The notes under the pieces were generated by a model. It made no database searches. It was not told the DNA's origin and saw only the letters and a list, made by a program, of their open reading frames with translations. Of a DNA stretch of 64,000 bases, positions 28,993-39,120 are shown piece after piece. Numbering within the stretch: the stretch's first letter is position 1; every line of letters begins with the position of its first letter. The stretch is from Deltaproteobacteria bacterium (GTDB lineage: Bacteria > Myxococcota_A > UBA9160 > UBA4427), in contig PBFW01000019.1 of NCBI GenBank assembly GCA_002719955.1, forward strand, positions 1 to 64,000, written 5' to 3'. Made by a program: the position numbers and the translations under genes.

Positions 28993-30159
28993 TCAGGAGA
29001 GTCCATATCGTTCGATGTAGGGGTCGAAGGCGTCAAGGATTTCCCTTTCGGTCAATCCGAAATCTTCGGGCCGCTTGCGTCGCTCATCAGGCGCCGGGGC
29101 AGGGTGTTCGACGAGCCAACGTTGCATCTTCGACTCGGTCTCCGGGCGCAGGTCGAGTTCAAAACGCTCGTAAATCTCGTCGATGACGCTCATCGGGTCG
29201 GTCAGCAGCACCTCCTGGTACACGTCGTGAAAGGCATTCGGGTGCGCTTCGCGCACCGCCATCGCATGTTCGGTCGCCTGTTTGTAGACCCGGACCTGGC
29301 GCGGGCCGATCGCGCGGGCCTCCGGGCTTCCGGGTCGAGGATCTCCCCGAAAGGCGCCCAGCATGCCGCACATCGACACGAGGGCGGGGACGAGTTTTCG
29401 ATGGGTGTGGATGATGCGGGCATCGGGAAAGACGGCCAGCAAGGTTTTCATCCGAAGCAGATGGGTCGGATTCTTGAGCAGCCAGGTCTTCCCGCGATCT
29501 CCGTTTCCGATCAGGCGGAGATTGTCTGCGAGCCTGTCGTAGCTCGACGCCTCGTCCTGGGCGAGAAACCACTCGTCGTAGGTCGGCAGGTCGAGGAGTG
29601 ACGGGATCTGATTGGTCACGAAGCTTTGCATCATCAGCGCCAGACACTCATCGACGTCGTCCGCTGCGATCCCGTGGACGGCCATGGCACGGGGGCTGCT
29701 CTCAGCCAGAGCGGCCACCGCCCTCGCCGCCGTCTGGTAGTGGGGGTGCGCGTTCCAGGATTCCCGCGTGGGGCGAACGATCGGATTCGGGATGATCCAA
29801 CGTTCCAGGCCCTGGAATTGCGGATCCATCGCCAGCAGCTGATGCAGAGCGGTTGTTCCCGTACGTGGGATTCCGGTGATGACGAGCGGCCGCACGATCG
29901 GCTGGTCGAGGCATTCCGGCGTTTCCGTCCATCCACGCTGAGAATGGAGTCTCCCCACCAATCCCGGCAGCGTCATTGCGAAACAGGCCGCTCGCGTCGA
30001 GGTGTCCTTCCCGAGATCGGCCTCGTAGGCGGAGATCAGCCGGTGCAGCCCCGGGAGATGGTCTTCTCCGCCAAAATCACTGAATCCGGTCGAGTCGCGT
30101 GCGGCTTCACACAATGCGCCCTCGAAGTCGGCATAACACGGAGGATCCACAAGCTTCAT
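28993..30159 (-). CDS. Sulfotransferase family protein
   Basis: 'PLVITGIPRTGTTALHQLLAMDPQFQGLERW' PAPS-binding P-loop-like motif. Confidence 0.92.
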   Translation of the reverse strand: MKLVDPPCYADFEGALCEAARDSTGFSDFGGEDHLPGLHRLISAYEADLGKDTSTRAACFAMTLPGLVGRLHSQRGWTETPECLDQPIVRPLVITGIPRTGTTALHQLLAMDPQFQGLERWIIPNPIVRPTRESWNAHPHYQTAARAVAALAESSPRAMAVHGIAADDVDECLALMMQSFVTNQIPSLLDLPTYDEWFLAQDEASSYDRLADNLRLIGNGDRGKTWLLKNPTHLLRMKTLLAVFPDARIIHTHRKLVPALVSMCGMLGAFRGDPRPGSPEARAIGPRQVRVYKQATEHAMAVREAHPNAFHDVYQEVLLTDPMSVIDEIYERFELDLRPETESKMQRWLVEHPAPAPDERRKRPEDFGLTEREILDAFDPYIERYGLS

Positions 30160-30272
30160 CCGAGATCTTCTCCGCGTGATCCAAATCCGAGTCGCGCGTT
30201 TGAGGAGTGTAGAGGGTGGTCGAGCAGCAAGGCGATCAGGTTTGTAGGATCTGGGTCGGCTCGTTCGCGGTG

Positions 30273-31166
30273 TCAGGCGCTCGGACGGGCCTGACCCAGG
30301 ATCGAGACCCGCCCGCCGACCCTCGAGTGGGGATAGTAGTCCCAGATGGCGTGGTGCTGGGTGCAGAGGTTGTCCCAGAACGTGAGTGTGTTGGGGGCCC
30401 AATGCACGCGGCAATGGAGCTTGTGGGTCGATGCGATGTGGTGGAAGAGCAGGTCGAGAAGGCCGCGGCTCTCGGCTGCGCTGAGGCCCACGATGTGCGT
30501 CGTGAAGGCGCTATTCACGTAGAGCAGTTTTCGGCCGGTATCCGGGTGGCGCACGACGACGGGGTGCTCGCAGCTCGGGAATTCCTCTCCGGGGGTGGGC
30601 AAGCCGATTCCCATCGCCTGCTGCTCGGAGTAGGGTCCGGCGCCGTCGTGAACCGCGCTCAATCCTTCGAGCAAACCTTTGATCGGATCCGAGAGCAGCT
30701 CGTAGGCCATATACATATTGGCGTAGAGCGTGTCGCCGCCGCCGCAGGTGGGCGTCTCCCGGATGTAGAGCATCGAGCCCCAGAGCGGAATCTCTTCGCA
30801 GGTCACGTCTGCGTGCCAGCCGTCGCCAGGCGTGAAAGGGGAGTCGGCATTCGTATGTACGGGGAGGATCTCGGGATGGGGAATCTTTGCCCCGCGCAGC
30901 TGGGGGTGAACGTGGAGATCGCCGAAACGCCGACCCAGATCTTTATGCTGATCGGCGTTGAGCGCCTGCTCCGGAAAGACCAGGACCATCCAGTCGTGAA
31001 GGGCTCGGCGGAGTTCTTTGTGCTCTTCATCCGAGAGGGGGGTGGAGAGGTCGAGGCCCCGGATTTCCGCCCCGATATGCGGCGTCAGGGTCCTGATCTG
31101 GAAGTGGTCGTATTCGAATCTGCGCTTCGGGACCGGGACGTGATCGGGGTGGTGATCGAGGGGCAT
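30273..31166 (-). CDS. TauD/TfdA family dioxygenase
   Basis: 'IGAEIRGLDLSTPLSDEE', 'GDGWHADVTCEEIPLWGSMLYIRE' (HxD), 'WDNLCTQHHAIWDY'. Confidence 0.93.
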   Translation of the reverse strand: MPLDHHPDHVPVPKRRFEYDHFQIRTLTPHIGAEIRGLDLSTPLSDEEHKELRRALHDWMVLVFPEQALNADQHKDLGRRFGDLHVHPQLRGAKIPHPEILPVHTNADSPFTPGDGWHADVTCEEIPLWGSMLYIRETPTCGGGDTLYANMYMAYELLSDPIKGLLEGLSAVHDGAGPYSEQQAMGIGLPTPGEEFPSCEHPVVVRHPDTGRKLLYVNSAFTTHIVGLSAAESRGLLDLLFHHIASTHKLHCRVHWAPNTLTFWDNLCTQHHAIWDYYPHSRVGGRVSILGQARPSA

Positions 31167-31370
31167 TGCCTGCTCTCCTTGTCTTTCCGAGTGTGCTGCG
31201 CCGGGAGGGAGTCTCTGCGCCCACCAGAATAGATCAGCGTGGCGCCAGCTTCGGGGGTTGGGGGATCACCCGGTGGGGCGACTCGCGGGGGCTCCGAGCG
31301 GGGGGGCCAGATCATACCGGCGGATTGTGCGGGGAGATATGTTTGCCCGAATTTTGTCGAGGAGAGCAGC

Positions 31371-32597
31371 ATGTCCGCAGCCACCGAAGAGTTGGATTTT
31401 TCGTTCGATTCGCCCGAGGTCCGGGAGAACCCGTACCCGCTTCTCGATCGCCTGCGCAAGGAGGATCCCGTCCACTTCGTGACCGAGCTGGATTTCTGGC
31501 TCCTCACCCGGTACGAGGATATCCGAGCGATGTTCACCGACCCGCGCGTGTCGGGGGATCGGCGCAACTGGCAGCACTACGTGCGGCCGCCCGAGGGCTC
31601 GCTCTTTCGCTGGGTCGACGAGCACGGCACGATGGCCGTCACGCGCAAGGAGCATACCCGCGTGCGCCGACTCCTGGGCTCTGGCTTTACGCCGCGCGGG
31701 GTCGCGCGCATGAATCGGCAGATTCGAGAAGTGGTGGACCGCCACGCGAAGCCGCTTCATGGACGCACGGGCGTCATCGATATCATGGCGGAATTCACCA
31801 CGCCGATTCCGATGGCCGTGGTCAGTCGCATCACGGGCGTTTCTGCCCCCGACGGCAGCGAGGAACGCTTCAGCAGAGTCGGCCAGGAAACCATCCGCGG
31901 CTTCTTCGGTTTCGTGAGCGACGAGATCATGGAGCGCGCCGAGACCTCCTACCGCGAGCTTTCGTCCTGGGTTCGCAATACGGTCAGCATGCGCCGGGAA
32001 TCGCCGCGCGAGGATCTGATCTCGGACCTGGTGCAGGCGCGTGATGGTGTCGAGATACTCAGCGATGACGATATCGTGGCCCTGGTGAGCGCGATCCTCG
32101 CGGCGGGAAGCGAAACGACCGCGCTGGGTGGGACGATCGCGGTCACGACACTCCTCGAGCATCCCGAGGCGCTCGAGCGCCTGCGAGCGGACCGCTCCCT
32201 GATCCCTCAGGCCGTGAGCGAGATCCTTCGTTACGGGTTCGGGGGGGCCTCCGGCACCGCTCGTTATGCGACGGAGGATTTCGAGCTTCACGGTCGTCAG
32301 ATCCGCAAGGGACAGATGATCATGCTCAGCGTGGGCAGCGCGAGCCGAGACCCGTCGGTCTATCCCGATCCGGGACGTTTCGACATCGATCGCGATCCCA
32401 AGGATCTTCTCACCTTCGGCTTCGGTCCCCATTATTGCCTGGGAGCGAACCTGGCTCGCGAAGAGCTGGTCTGCATGGTCGACGCTGCGCTCGACTTTCT
32501 GCCCCCCGGCGCACACCTTGTGACGGAGCAGGTCGAGATGCAGTCGGTAGGCCTCTTCGACCGGTCCACGAATTGTCCCATCGACTTCGCTCGCTGA
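31371..32597 (+). CDS. Cytochrome P450
   Basis: I-helix 'AAGSETTA', haem loop 'FGFGPHYCLGANLAREEL'. Confidence 0.95.
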   Translation: MSAATEELDFSFDSPEVRENPYPLLDRLRKEDPVHFVTELDFWLLTRYEDIRAMFTDPRVSGDRRNWQHYVRPPEGSLFRWVDEHGTMAVTRKEHTRVRRLLGSGFTPRGVARMNRQIREVVDRHAKPLHGRTGVIDIMAEFTTPIPMAVVSRITGVSAPDGSEERFSRVGQETIRGFFGFVSDEIMERAETSYRELSSWVRNTVSMRRESPREDLISDLVQARDGVEILSDDDIVALVSAILAAGSETTALGGTIAVTTLLEHPEALERLRADRSLIPQAVSEILRYGFGGASGTARYATEDFELHGRQIRKGQMIMLSVGSASRDPSVYPDPGRFDIDRDPKDLLTFGFGPHYCLGANLAREELVCMVDAALDFLPPGAHLVTEQVEMQSVGLFDRSTNCPIDFAR

Positions 32598-32617
32598 GGG
32601 AGACGATCGGTCGGTTG

Positions 32618-34561
32618 TCAGGAGGCCTTCCGGACAGGGGGCGCGCCACGGTCGGGCGTCCCGCCGGAGCGCGGGGCCGCGTGGGCCGGGCAGCCGAGTT
32701 CGTCCCGGTAGAGGACCTGGCAGTCGAGGCATTCGGTCATGTTGATCTTCCCGTCGGGCTCGATCGCCTGAACCGGGCAGCGCCGCTCGCATAACTGGCA
32801 TGGACGCCCGCATTGAGAATGCCGATCGAGCCAAGCGAGCCTTCGGGCCCGGCCACCGAGCGCCATCACCGCTCCGAGCGGGCAGAGAAATCGGCAGTAG
32901 AACCTTTCGACGACGATCCCCGCCCCGAGCAGACACCCGGCATACACGAGATAGGGCCAGTCGCGAGAGCGCCCGAGTACGATGGCGGTCTCGAAGGGTT
33001 CGATTTCCGAGGCCCCCAGAGCGGCTTCGAACGAGTAGATGGCCAGGCCAACGAGTCCCAGGAGCAGCCCGTATTTGATCGGCCAGAGCCACCGGTGGCT
33101 GGCGTACGAGAGCCTGAGGGGTTGAACGCCGAGGAAGCGGGCGGCGCGGGCGGTCAGCTCCTGAAGAGCGCCGAAAGGGCAGAGCCAGCGGAGGATCGTC
33201 ATCTGCGCACCGGTAGACCAGCCGACCCATCCGAGCGTGGAGAGCAGGAAACCGATCCGAAAAATCTCATGGAGACGGGATCGTTGCACCAGTGATGGGA
33301 TCCTGAGGAGCGCGACGGTCAACGCGATCAGTGCGCCGACGAGAATCGAAATCTCGACGGTCTGGGCGCGCCACGTCGAGCGCCAGACCGGTTTCCAGAG
33401 CTCATCGACCCCCGCCACGTCCGCTCGAGCGAGGAGATAGCGTTTGGGCACCCGATAGCTGATGGCGTCCGCGAAGGGGGCCGGCTCGATGGTCGCGTCC
33501 CGAATCGCCAACTCGAGGGCGAAAGGGGCAGCCGAGTCGAATCCGGACGCCGCGGCGAGTCGCAGCAGTGCGATCTCGTCGAAGCGGGGGCCTCCGCCGC
33601 TCGCAGGAAGGGGATGTGTCGATAGGATTCCCGGTAGAGCGTGAAGACTTCGTCCTTCTGCCGCAGCCGGATGCGATCGAATTCGCCGGACCGGTAGACC
33701 TCGCTTCCGATGAATGATCTCGTCCCGTCCGCCATGATCAGGAGCGCCGTGTCCGCGGCCCCGAGAGCGCCCACGTAGAGCTCATAATTGTCGACGCCCA
33801 GCAGATTGCGGCCCACTCGGGCGGGCGTGACCCGCGCCGCATAGAGGTCGATCAGGAGCTCGGCTTGCGATCGGGTCATCGAGCCGGATCCGTGTGGGGT
33901 GTTCATCTCCGTCGAGTCCGCGTGATTGCGCGACCCGCCGCGCCGACCGCAGGATCGTCTGGTTGAATAACGTCGAGCTGATCGTGGCGGAGCTGATGGC
34001 ATCGATCTCGCCCTCCGCGAGGGCGCCGTCGGGTTCGACCTGCCAGGTGCGTTCGAATTGGATTCCCTCGTATCGCGCGATGAAGGCCGTTACGCGTTGC
34101 TGAACCGCTCCGTCGATGATCGGCTGGTGGTGCCGAACGAGTCTGGCACCCGCGAGATGACCCTTCAGATCGATTCCCGCGATGATGCTGAAGGTCGACG
34201 ACACGAAGCTGAGGCCCCCGACGACATCGCGGGTGGCGAAGAGATAACCCACCGGGACACGCCCCTCGAAGACCAGGGCCGCCGGTGGATCTCCCCCGAT
34301 CGCATCCGAGTGGGCCGATCCCGGGAAGATCTCGGATCGCAGATCATCGGAAAGCCAGACCGGAAGATCGTTTGCGGGGGCTTCAGCCGCTGGAAGGGAA
34401 AAGGCGACGATCAGCACCAGGCGCGCGATGTGGAGGAGCCGCCAGCGAGGGGTGGGCGGATCATCCGCGATCGGCCCACCCCTCGCGTCGCAGAGTTCGC
34501 AAACACGCAGATGTCCGAGGGCGGTTGCGTTTTCGCCCGCCCGCCGCTCATGGGAATCCAT
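32618..34561 (-). pseudogene. NosR/NirI-like FMN-binding/polyferredoxin membrane protein, reading frame broken at least twice
   Basis: Three consecutive minus-frame segments: 'EIDAISSATISSTLFNQTILRSARRV' (FMN-binding), 'AELLIDLYAARVTPARVGRNLLG...', and 'CPFGALQEL...FYCRFLCPLGAVMAL...CGRPCQLCERRCPVQAIEPDGKINMTECLDCQVLY' (4Fe-4S). Confidence 0.75.
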
Positions 34562-34647
34562 CCGCTCGACATCTCCTCGCCGTCGAGTGAAAACGATCGC
34601 GAGATCGGACGGAGCGGCCCGTCCCCCCCGGAGAATCCGTGTCGGAA

Positions 34648-36147
34648 CTAGCCCTTGTGGACGTATCCGTAGGCGTGGTTGCTGCGCTTGATCCCGCTCA
34701 CCTGATACTCGCTGCGAATCGCGTCGATGGAATCGTTCTGGAGGGCGCCGTGGGTGTCTGCGGCGTCGAGCCCGTAGATCTTCGCGGAATTCCCCCAGAA
34801 GATCGCATTTTTCACCGCACTGGAGGCGCCACCGAGGGGTGCGAAGCCGTGGCGCTCTTGCATGTCCTCCGGGACCTCGAGTCGCCGGAGGGCTTCGATC
34901 TGCCACTGGGGGGAGCCATACCAGGTGGAATCGGTGCCCCAGATGACTCGATTGGCCCCGAGTCCCTTGATCAGCGTTCCGAGCATGGCCGCGCACAGTC
35001 GCGGATGGGTCACGACCGTATTCGCGAAGGAGGTGCCGAGTTCGCCGTAGACGTTGTTGACGCCGAATTTCTCCGGAATCTTGGCGAGGTCGCTCACCCA
35101 GCGGATATAGCCCGTCTCTTCGAATTCTGCGGCATCGCGGTCGGGAATCTCGATGAAGGGGCGAAGCGCCGAGTGATAGATGATGAAGTTGATACCGGGC
35201 CAGTCGCGTGCCGCCTTTCCGACATCGTCCACCGTCGCATGCTTCCAGATGCCCGGGATCGCCTTCTCGTAGTCCCGTGCGATCAGGCCCTTGTGGATGC
35301 AGACCGTGTTGATGCCGGCCTTCTGGATCTTCTCGTAGAAGGGGTAGACGAGTTTCTCATCGTCCAGCCTCCAGGGATGCTTCGAGTCGCCGGGCTTGAG
35401 GGGGTCGCCGATCGTATAGCCCTTCCAGGAGTCGGGCTTGTATAGCTCGATCGCTTCGTCGACATGATCCGTCCAGCCGGGGCGCCCCGGCGTGAACCCC
35501 GAGTGGCAGAGCATTCGGCGGGAGCCGGCGATGCCGTTGACCAGCGCTCGCGAGCGGGCCGCCTGCTCGTTGGTGATCAGCCAGGGGCGATCCGCGAAGG
35601 GGACCGTGCTGAGGAGGGCGGCCTTCGTGTCGCTATCGAGATAGACCTCCTTCAGGTAGTACTCGAACTGGAAACGTTTGTGGATGATCCCCATCTCGTC
35701 GAGCATGTCGGGGTTCCAGTGTTTGGCCGCAAATTTCCCGACATCGATCGGCTCCGGGTCATGCAGATCGTCGCGATTGAAATGGGTCTGGGCGTCGAAG
35801 ATCAGCTGCCCCGCCAACCCCGAAGCCCGTTCGCCCGCCGCCCCGAAATCGCTCGCTTCGGCCTCTCCGACATCGAAGAGCCCGCCGTAGACCTCGTTCA
35901 TGGCCAGGAAGGCCGCCGCCATGCCCGAGGCGGTCTTGAGGAAGTCACGCCGGTCGAGCCCGACCTTCTTGCCGTAGCGGTCGCCGAGGTCGTCGATGCG
36001 CGCCTCGACCTTTTTCTGGTTCGGCGTCTGCGGAAGAGGCACATATTCGCCGTTGGAGACGACCCGCGTGGGCACCGGGGAGGGATGCGCGTCCTGCTCC
36101 GCAGGTACGACGTCATTCATTTCACGTTTGGAAAGCCATTCCGTCAT
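34648..36147 (-). CDS. Amidohydrolase family protein with internal Tat-like motif
   Basis: 499 aa; 'LDRRDFLKTASGMAAAFLAMNEVYGGLF', then 'IFDAQTHFNRDD', 'VIWGTDSTWYGSPQWQIEALRRL'. Confidence 0.85.
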   Translation of the reverse strand: MTEWLSKREMNDVVPAEQDAHPSPVPTRVVSNGEYVPLPQTPNQKKVEARIDDLGDRYGKKVGLDRRDFLKTASGMAAAFLAMNEVYGGLFDVGEAEASDFGAAGERASGLAGQLIFDAQTHFNRDDLHDPEPIDVGKFAAKHWNPDMLDEMGIIHKRFQFEYYLKEVYLDSDTKAALLSTVPFADRPWLITNEQAARSRALVNGIAGSRRMLCHSGFTPGRPGWTDHVDEAIELYKPDSWKGYTIGDPLKPGDSKHPWRLDDEKLVYPFYEKIQKAGINTVCIHKGLIARDYEKAIPGIWKHATVDDVGKAARDWPGINFIIYHSALRPFIEIPDRDAAEFEETGYIRWVSDLAKIPEKFGVNNVYGELGTSFANTVVTHPRLCAAMLGTLIKGLGANRVIWGTDSTWYGSPQWQIEALRRLEVPEDMQERHGFAPLGGASSAVKNAIFWGNSAKIYGLDAADTHGALQNDSIDAIRSEYQVSGIKRSNHAYGYVHKG

Positions 36148-36256
36148 GGTCTTCGATTCCTCGACTCACCGGGTCATCGTTGCCCCGCGGACGTTCCGGG
36201 GGAGCAACGCGCGTCTTCTCGAGCGCCCGAATCAAAGCAGATCGACCATAATCAAG

Positions 36257-36266
36257 CAAGCGCTTG
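36257..36266. promoter_or_regulatory. Palindromic operator candidate CAAGCGCTTG
   Basis: Perfect 10-bp palindrome in the divergent promoter region between amidohydrolase and P450 genes. Confidence 0.45.
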
Positions 36267-36353
36267 ACCAAGGTTTCCTTGGGGCTAGTCTGACGGTCGC
36301 ATCTCGCTGCAATCAGCGTGACGGGGGGCCAGAGCGTCCCGAGAGGAAATGCC

Positions 36354-37640
36354 ATGGTCCGTCCCGCTCGTGTCTCCGAACCCTCGCGGGCACAGCCGCT
36401 TCCGGAGCCAGCCTCGCTCACCAGCCCCGCCGAAACCCTCGCCGTGATCCTCGAACCGCGCAGTCGCAGCGAGCTATACCGCTATCTCCATCGCTTGCGC
36501 GAACTCGCGCCGATGCATCGCAGCGAAGCGCTGCACGGACGCCCGGCCTGGGTGATCAGCAATCACGCCCTCGCCTACGAGGTGCTCTCCAATCACTCCC
36601 TCGGCAGCGATTCGCATAACGCCGAGATCTTCAACACCGGGCCGACCGGAGAGCGCTTCTACGAATTGATGAAGCGCACCTTGCTCTATATCGGCCCGGA
36701 GGAGCACGGGCGGCTGCGCCGAATCCTTGCCCGCTTCTTCTCTCCGCGCAGCGTCGGGCAATACGCGCCACGCATTCAAACGGTCGTCGATGGCTTGCTC
36801 GACCAGGCCGAGAAGAGGGCTGAGGTCGATCTCGTGAAGGACCTGGCCTACGCGCTGCCCACCGCCGTGATCTGCGAGATCCTCGGTGTCCCTTCGCAGG
36901 ACGTTTCGTCCTTTCACCATTGGCTGAACGATTTTGCGCGCCGGGGCGACGTTTCGGGCGTCACGCCCGAGGTCGAACGCAAGGGTGAAGAGGCCGTGAT
37001 CGGTTTTACCGAGTATTTCCTCGATCGGATCGGTGAGCGGCGCGCGCAACCCCGTGAAGATCTCATGACCCAGCTGATCGAGGTCGAGGACCAGAACGGA
37101 AAGCGATTGCGCGACGATGAACTCGTGGCGATCTTCATTCTGATGATCCAGGCCGGGCACGAGACGACGGCGGACCAGATCGGGCTCGGGATGCTCGGGC
37201 TCCTGCGCCACCCCGATCAGCTCGAGCTCCTACGCAGGGAGCCCGACCGCATCTCGGCGGCGGTCGAGGAGATCTGCCGCTACGACAGCTCGAATCAGCT
37301 CCTGCAGCGGGTGGGCCGAGAGGATTTCAAACTCGGTGGCGAGACCGTACGCGCCGGGGAGGTCTGCGCGATCTTGAGCGGTGCGGCCAACCGTGATCCG
37401 GCCCAATTTCCCGACCCCGACCGGCTCGACATCGAACGCCCCAGGCCCCATCACTTCGGGTTCGGTGCCGGTAATCACGTCTGCATGGGGGCCCCGCTCG
37501 CCCGCCTCGAGATCAAGGCCATGATCGGGGGGCTGGTCTCCCGCTTCTCGGGACTCGCGCTCGTCGAAGCGGAACCGGAGCTTCGAGTCAGTCTGGTGCT
37601 GCGCGGCCCCACGCGCCTCGATCTGGCACTGCAATCATGA
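36354..37640 (+). CDS. Cytochrome P450
   Basis: 'MIQAGHETTADQIG', 'HFGFGAGNHVCMGAPLARLEIKAM'. Confidence 0.95.
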   Translation: MVRPARVSEPSRAQPLPEPASLTSPAETLAVILEPRSRSELYRYLHRLRELAPMHRSEALHGRPAWVISNHALAYEVLSNHSLGSDSHNAEIFNTGPTGERFYELMKRTLLYIGPEEHGRLRRILARFFSPRSVGQYAPRIQTVVDGLLDQAEKRAEVDLVKDLAYALPTAVICEILGVPSQDVSSFHHWLNDFARRGDVSGVTPEVERKGEEAVIGFTEYFLDRIGERRAQPREDLMTQLIEVEDQNGKRLRDDELVAIFILMIQAGHETTADQIGLGMLGLLRHPDQLELLRREPDRISAAVEEICRYDSSNQLLQRVGREDFKLGGETVRAGEVCAILSGAANRDPAQFPDPDRLDIERPRPHHFGFGAGNHVCMGAPLARLEIKAMIGGLVSRFSGLALVEAEPELRVSLVLRGPTRLDLALQS

Positions 37641-37773
37641 GGCGACGAGGGCTCCCATTCATGAGCGGCCCCACCGGATTCGAAAATCGACAAGGATCTG
37701 CAGGGATCTGGCCAGGTCTGCGAGACGACCCGTCTTGCAGCACAGGGGGATTGCCGTGAGCCGGGAGGGCGAG

Positions 37774-38979
37774 ATGGCCGAGCTCGACTTCGACGTCTTC
37801 GATGCGTCCCAGACCCAGCGGATGTGGGACCTGATGCGTGAATTCAGACGCAGGGCTCCGGTGGCACCGATCAAGGGCGGCTTCGTCTATGTGTCGCGCT
37901 ACCGAGAGGCTCGAGCCGTATTGCGGGATGCCCAGAAATTCTCCAACGCCGGCGGGATGAGACCCACGGGTCTGGTGGTGCCGGTCCACGATTCGAGCAT
38001 CGGCGAGCTCGTTCCGCCGGTGCATGGACCGGTTCGCAAGGCAGCGCTCGCGGCCGCCCAGGGAACGGGGGTCGTGACCAGCGCCCGTGCTTTCTCGCGC
38101 GAGACCTGCGAGACATTGCTCGACGCGATCGTCGCCCGCGGCTCCGGTGACCTGCTCGCTGAATACAGCCTGGCCCTCACGACCCGCACGATCGCGTGGC
38201 TGATCGGTGTGCCCATGGAGGATTGCGATCAGTTGGCGGAGTGGGGTGAGGAGATCATGACGAGCACGCTCACCGTCACCAACCGCACCGAGCGGGGCGT
38301 GGGTTATGCCGAGTCGTTTCCCGAGTTTACGAATTATCTCGAGGAGCTCATCGAAGATCGCATCCGCAACGAGGATCCTTCTGGCAGCGTCGTCACCCGC
38401 ATTCTGCACAGCGGTCTCGAAGAGGGCAAGCTCACGACACCGATGATCCGCATGATTCTTCTGAACCTGCTCCTGGGGGGGACGGGCACGACCCGGGACT
38501 TCATCGGGAATCTGCTGGCGGAGATCCTACGGCGGCCGGAACTGCACGAAGAGCTCCACGCGGATCGCGCGCTCGTACCGGCGGCGCTCGAGGAATCGTT
38601 ACGCCTGTCTCCGCCCGTGCTTTACCTGATCCGGACCTGCACGGAGTCCACCCAACTCGCCGGGTGCGAAATCGGATCGGGCCAGCGCGTCGTCGTGGGT
38701 GTGGCCTCGGCGAACCGTGACGAAGAGGTCTACGAGGATGCCGATCAGTTTCGTCTTGACCGCGTGGACCCACCCGCCCATCTCTCCTTCGGCTTTGGTC
38801 CCCACCTCTGCGTCGGGTCTCCTCTGGCACGGGTCGAAGGGGAAGAGGCGATCAACACATTCCTTGATCGCTTTGCGCCGGGGCAGGTGCGTCTGGCTCC
38901 GGGATTCGAACTCGAGATGATGCCGCTGCCCTATATGCTCGGTCCGGTGCGCCTGGACGTGGAGATCGTGGGCAGCTGA
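37774..38979 (+). CDS. Cytochrome P450 (atypical I-helix)
   Basis: Haem loop 'LSFGFGPHLCVGSPLARVEG', K-helix 'EESLR', I-helix 'LLGGTGTTRDF'; start ATG 37774 or GTG 37756. Confidence 0.93.
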   Translation: MAELDFDVFDASQTQRMWDLMREFRRRAPVAPIKGGFVYVSRYREARAVLRDAQKFSNAGGMRPTGLVVPVHDSSIGELVPPVHGPVRKAALAAAQGTGVVTSARAFSRETCETLLDAIVARGSGDLLAEYSLALTTRTIAWLIGVPMEDCDQLAEWGEEIMTSTLTVTNRTERGVGYAESFPEFTNYLEELIEDRIRNEDPSGSVVTRILHSGLEEGKLTTPMIRMILLNLLLGGTGTTRDFIGNLLAEILRRPELHEELHADRALVPAALEESLRLSPPVLYLIRTCTESTQLAGCEIGSGQRVVVGVASANRDEEVYEDADQFRLDRVDPPAHLSFGFGPHLCVGSPLARVEGEEAINTFLDRFAPGQVRLAPGFELEMMPLPYMLGPVRLDVEIVGS

Positions 38980-39120
38980 GAGGATGCGGGGCCTTTCTCG
39001 GCTTCGGGGCGTCCGGCCCGTGGTTCGAGGGTTGTTGTGTCGCAAAGGCACAAGAGGGGTTCGAGAACGCGGCTCGAATCTGGCGGCGGGCCCGCGGCGG
39101 ATCATGCGGGGGGTGGATCG

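Noticed and set aside
31266-33230. 654-aa minus-strand ORF
   Set aside because: Antisense shadow of the P450 at 31371..32597 in high-GC DNA.
32618-34561. Denitrification (nos) operon
   Set aside because: Only a broken NosR-like gene; no nosZ, nosD, nosF, nosY or nosL nearby.
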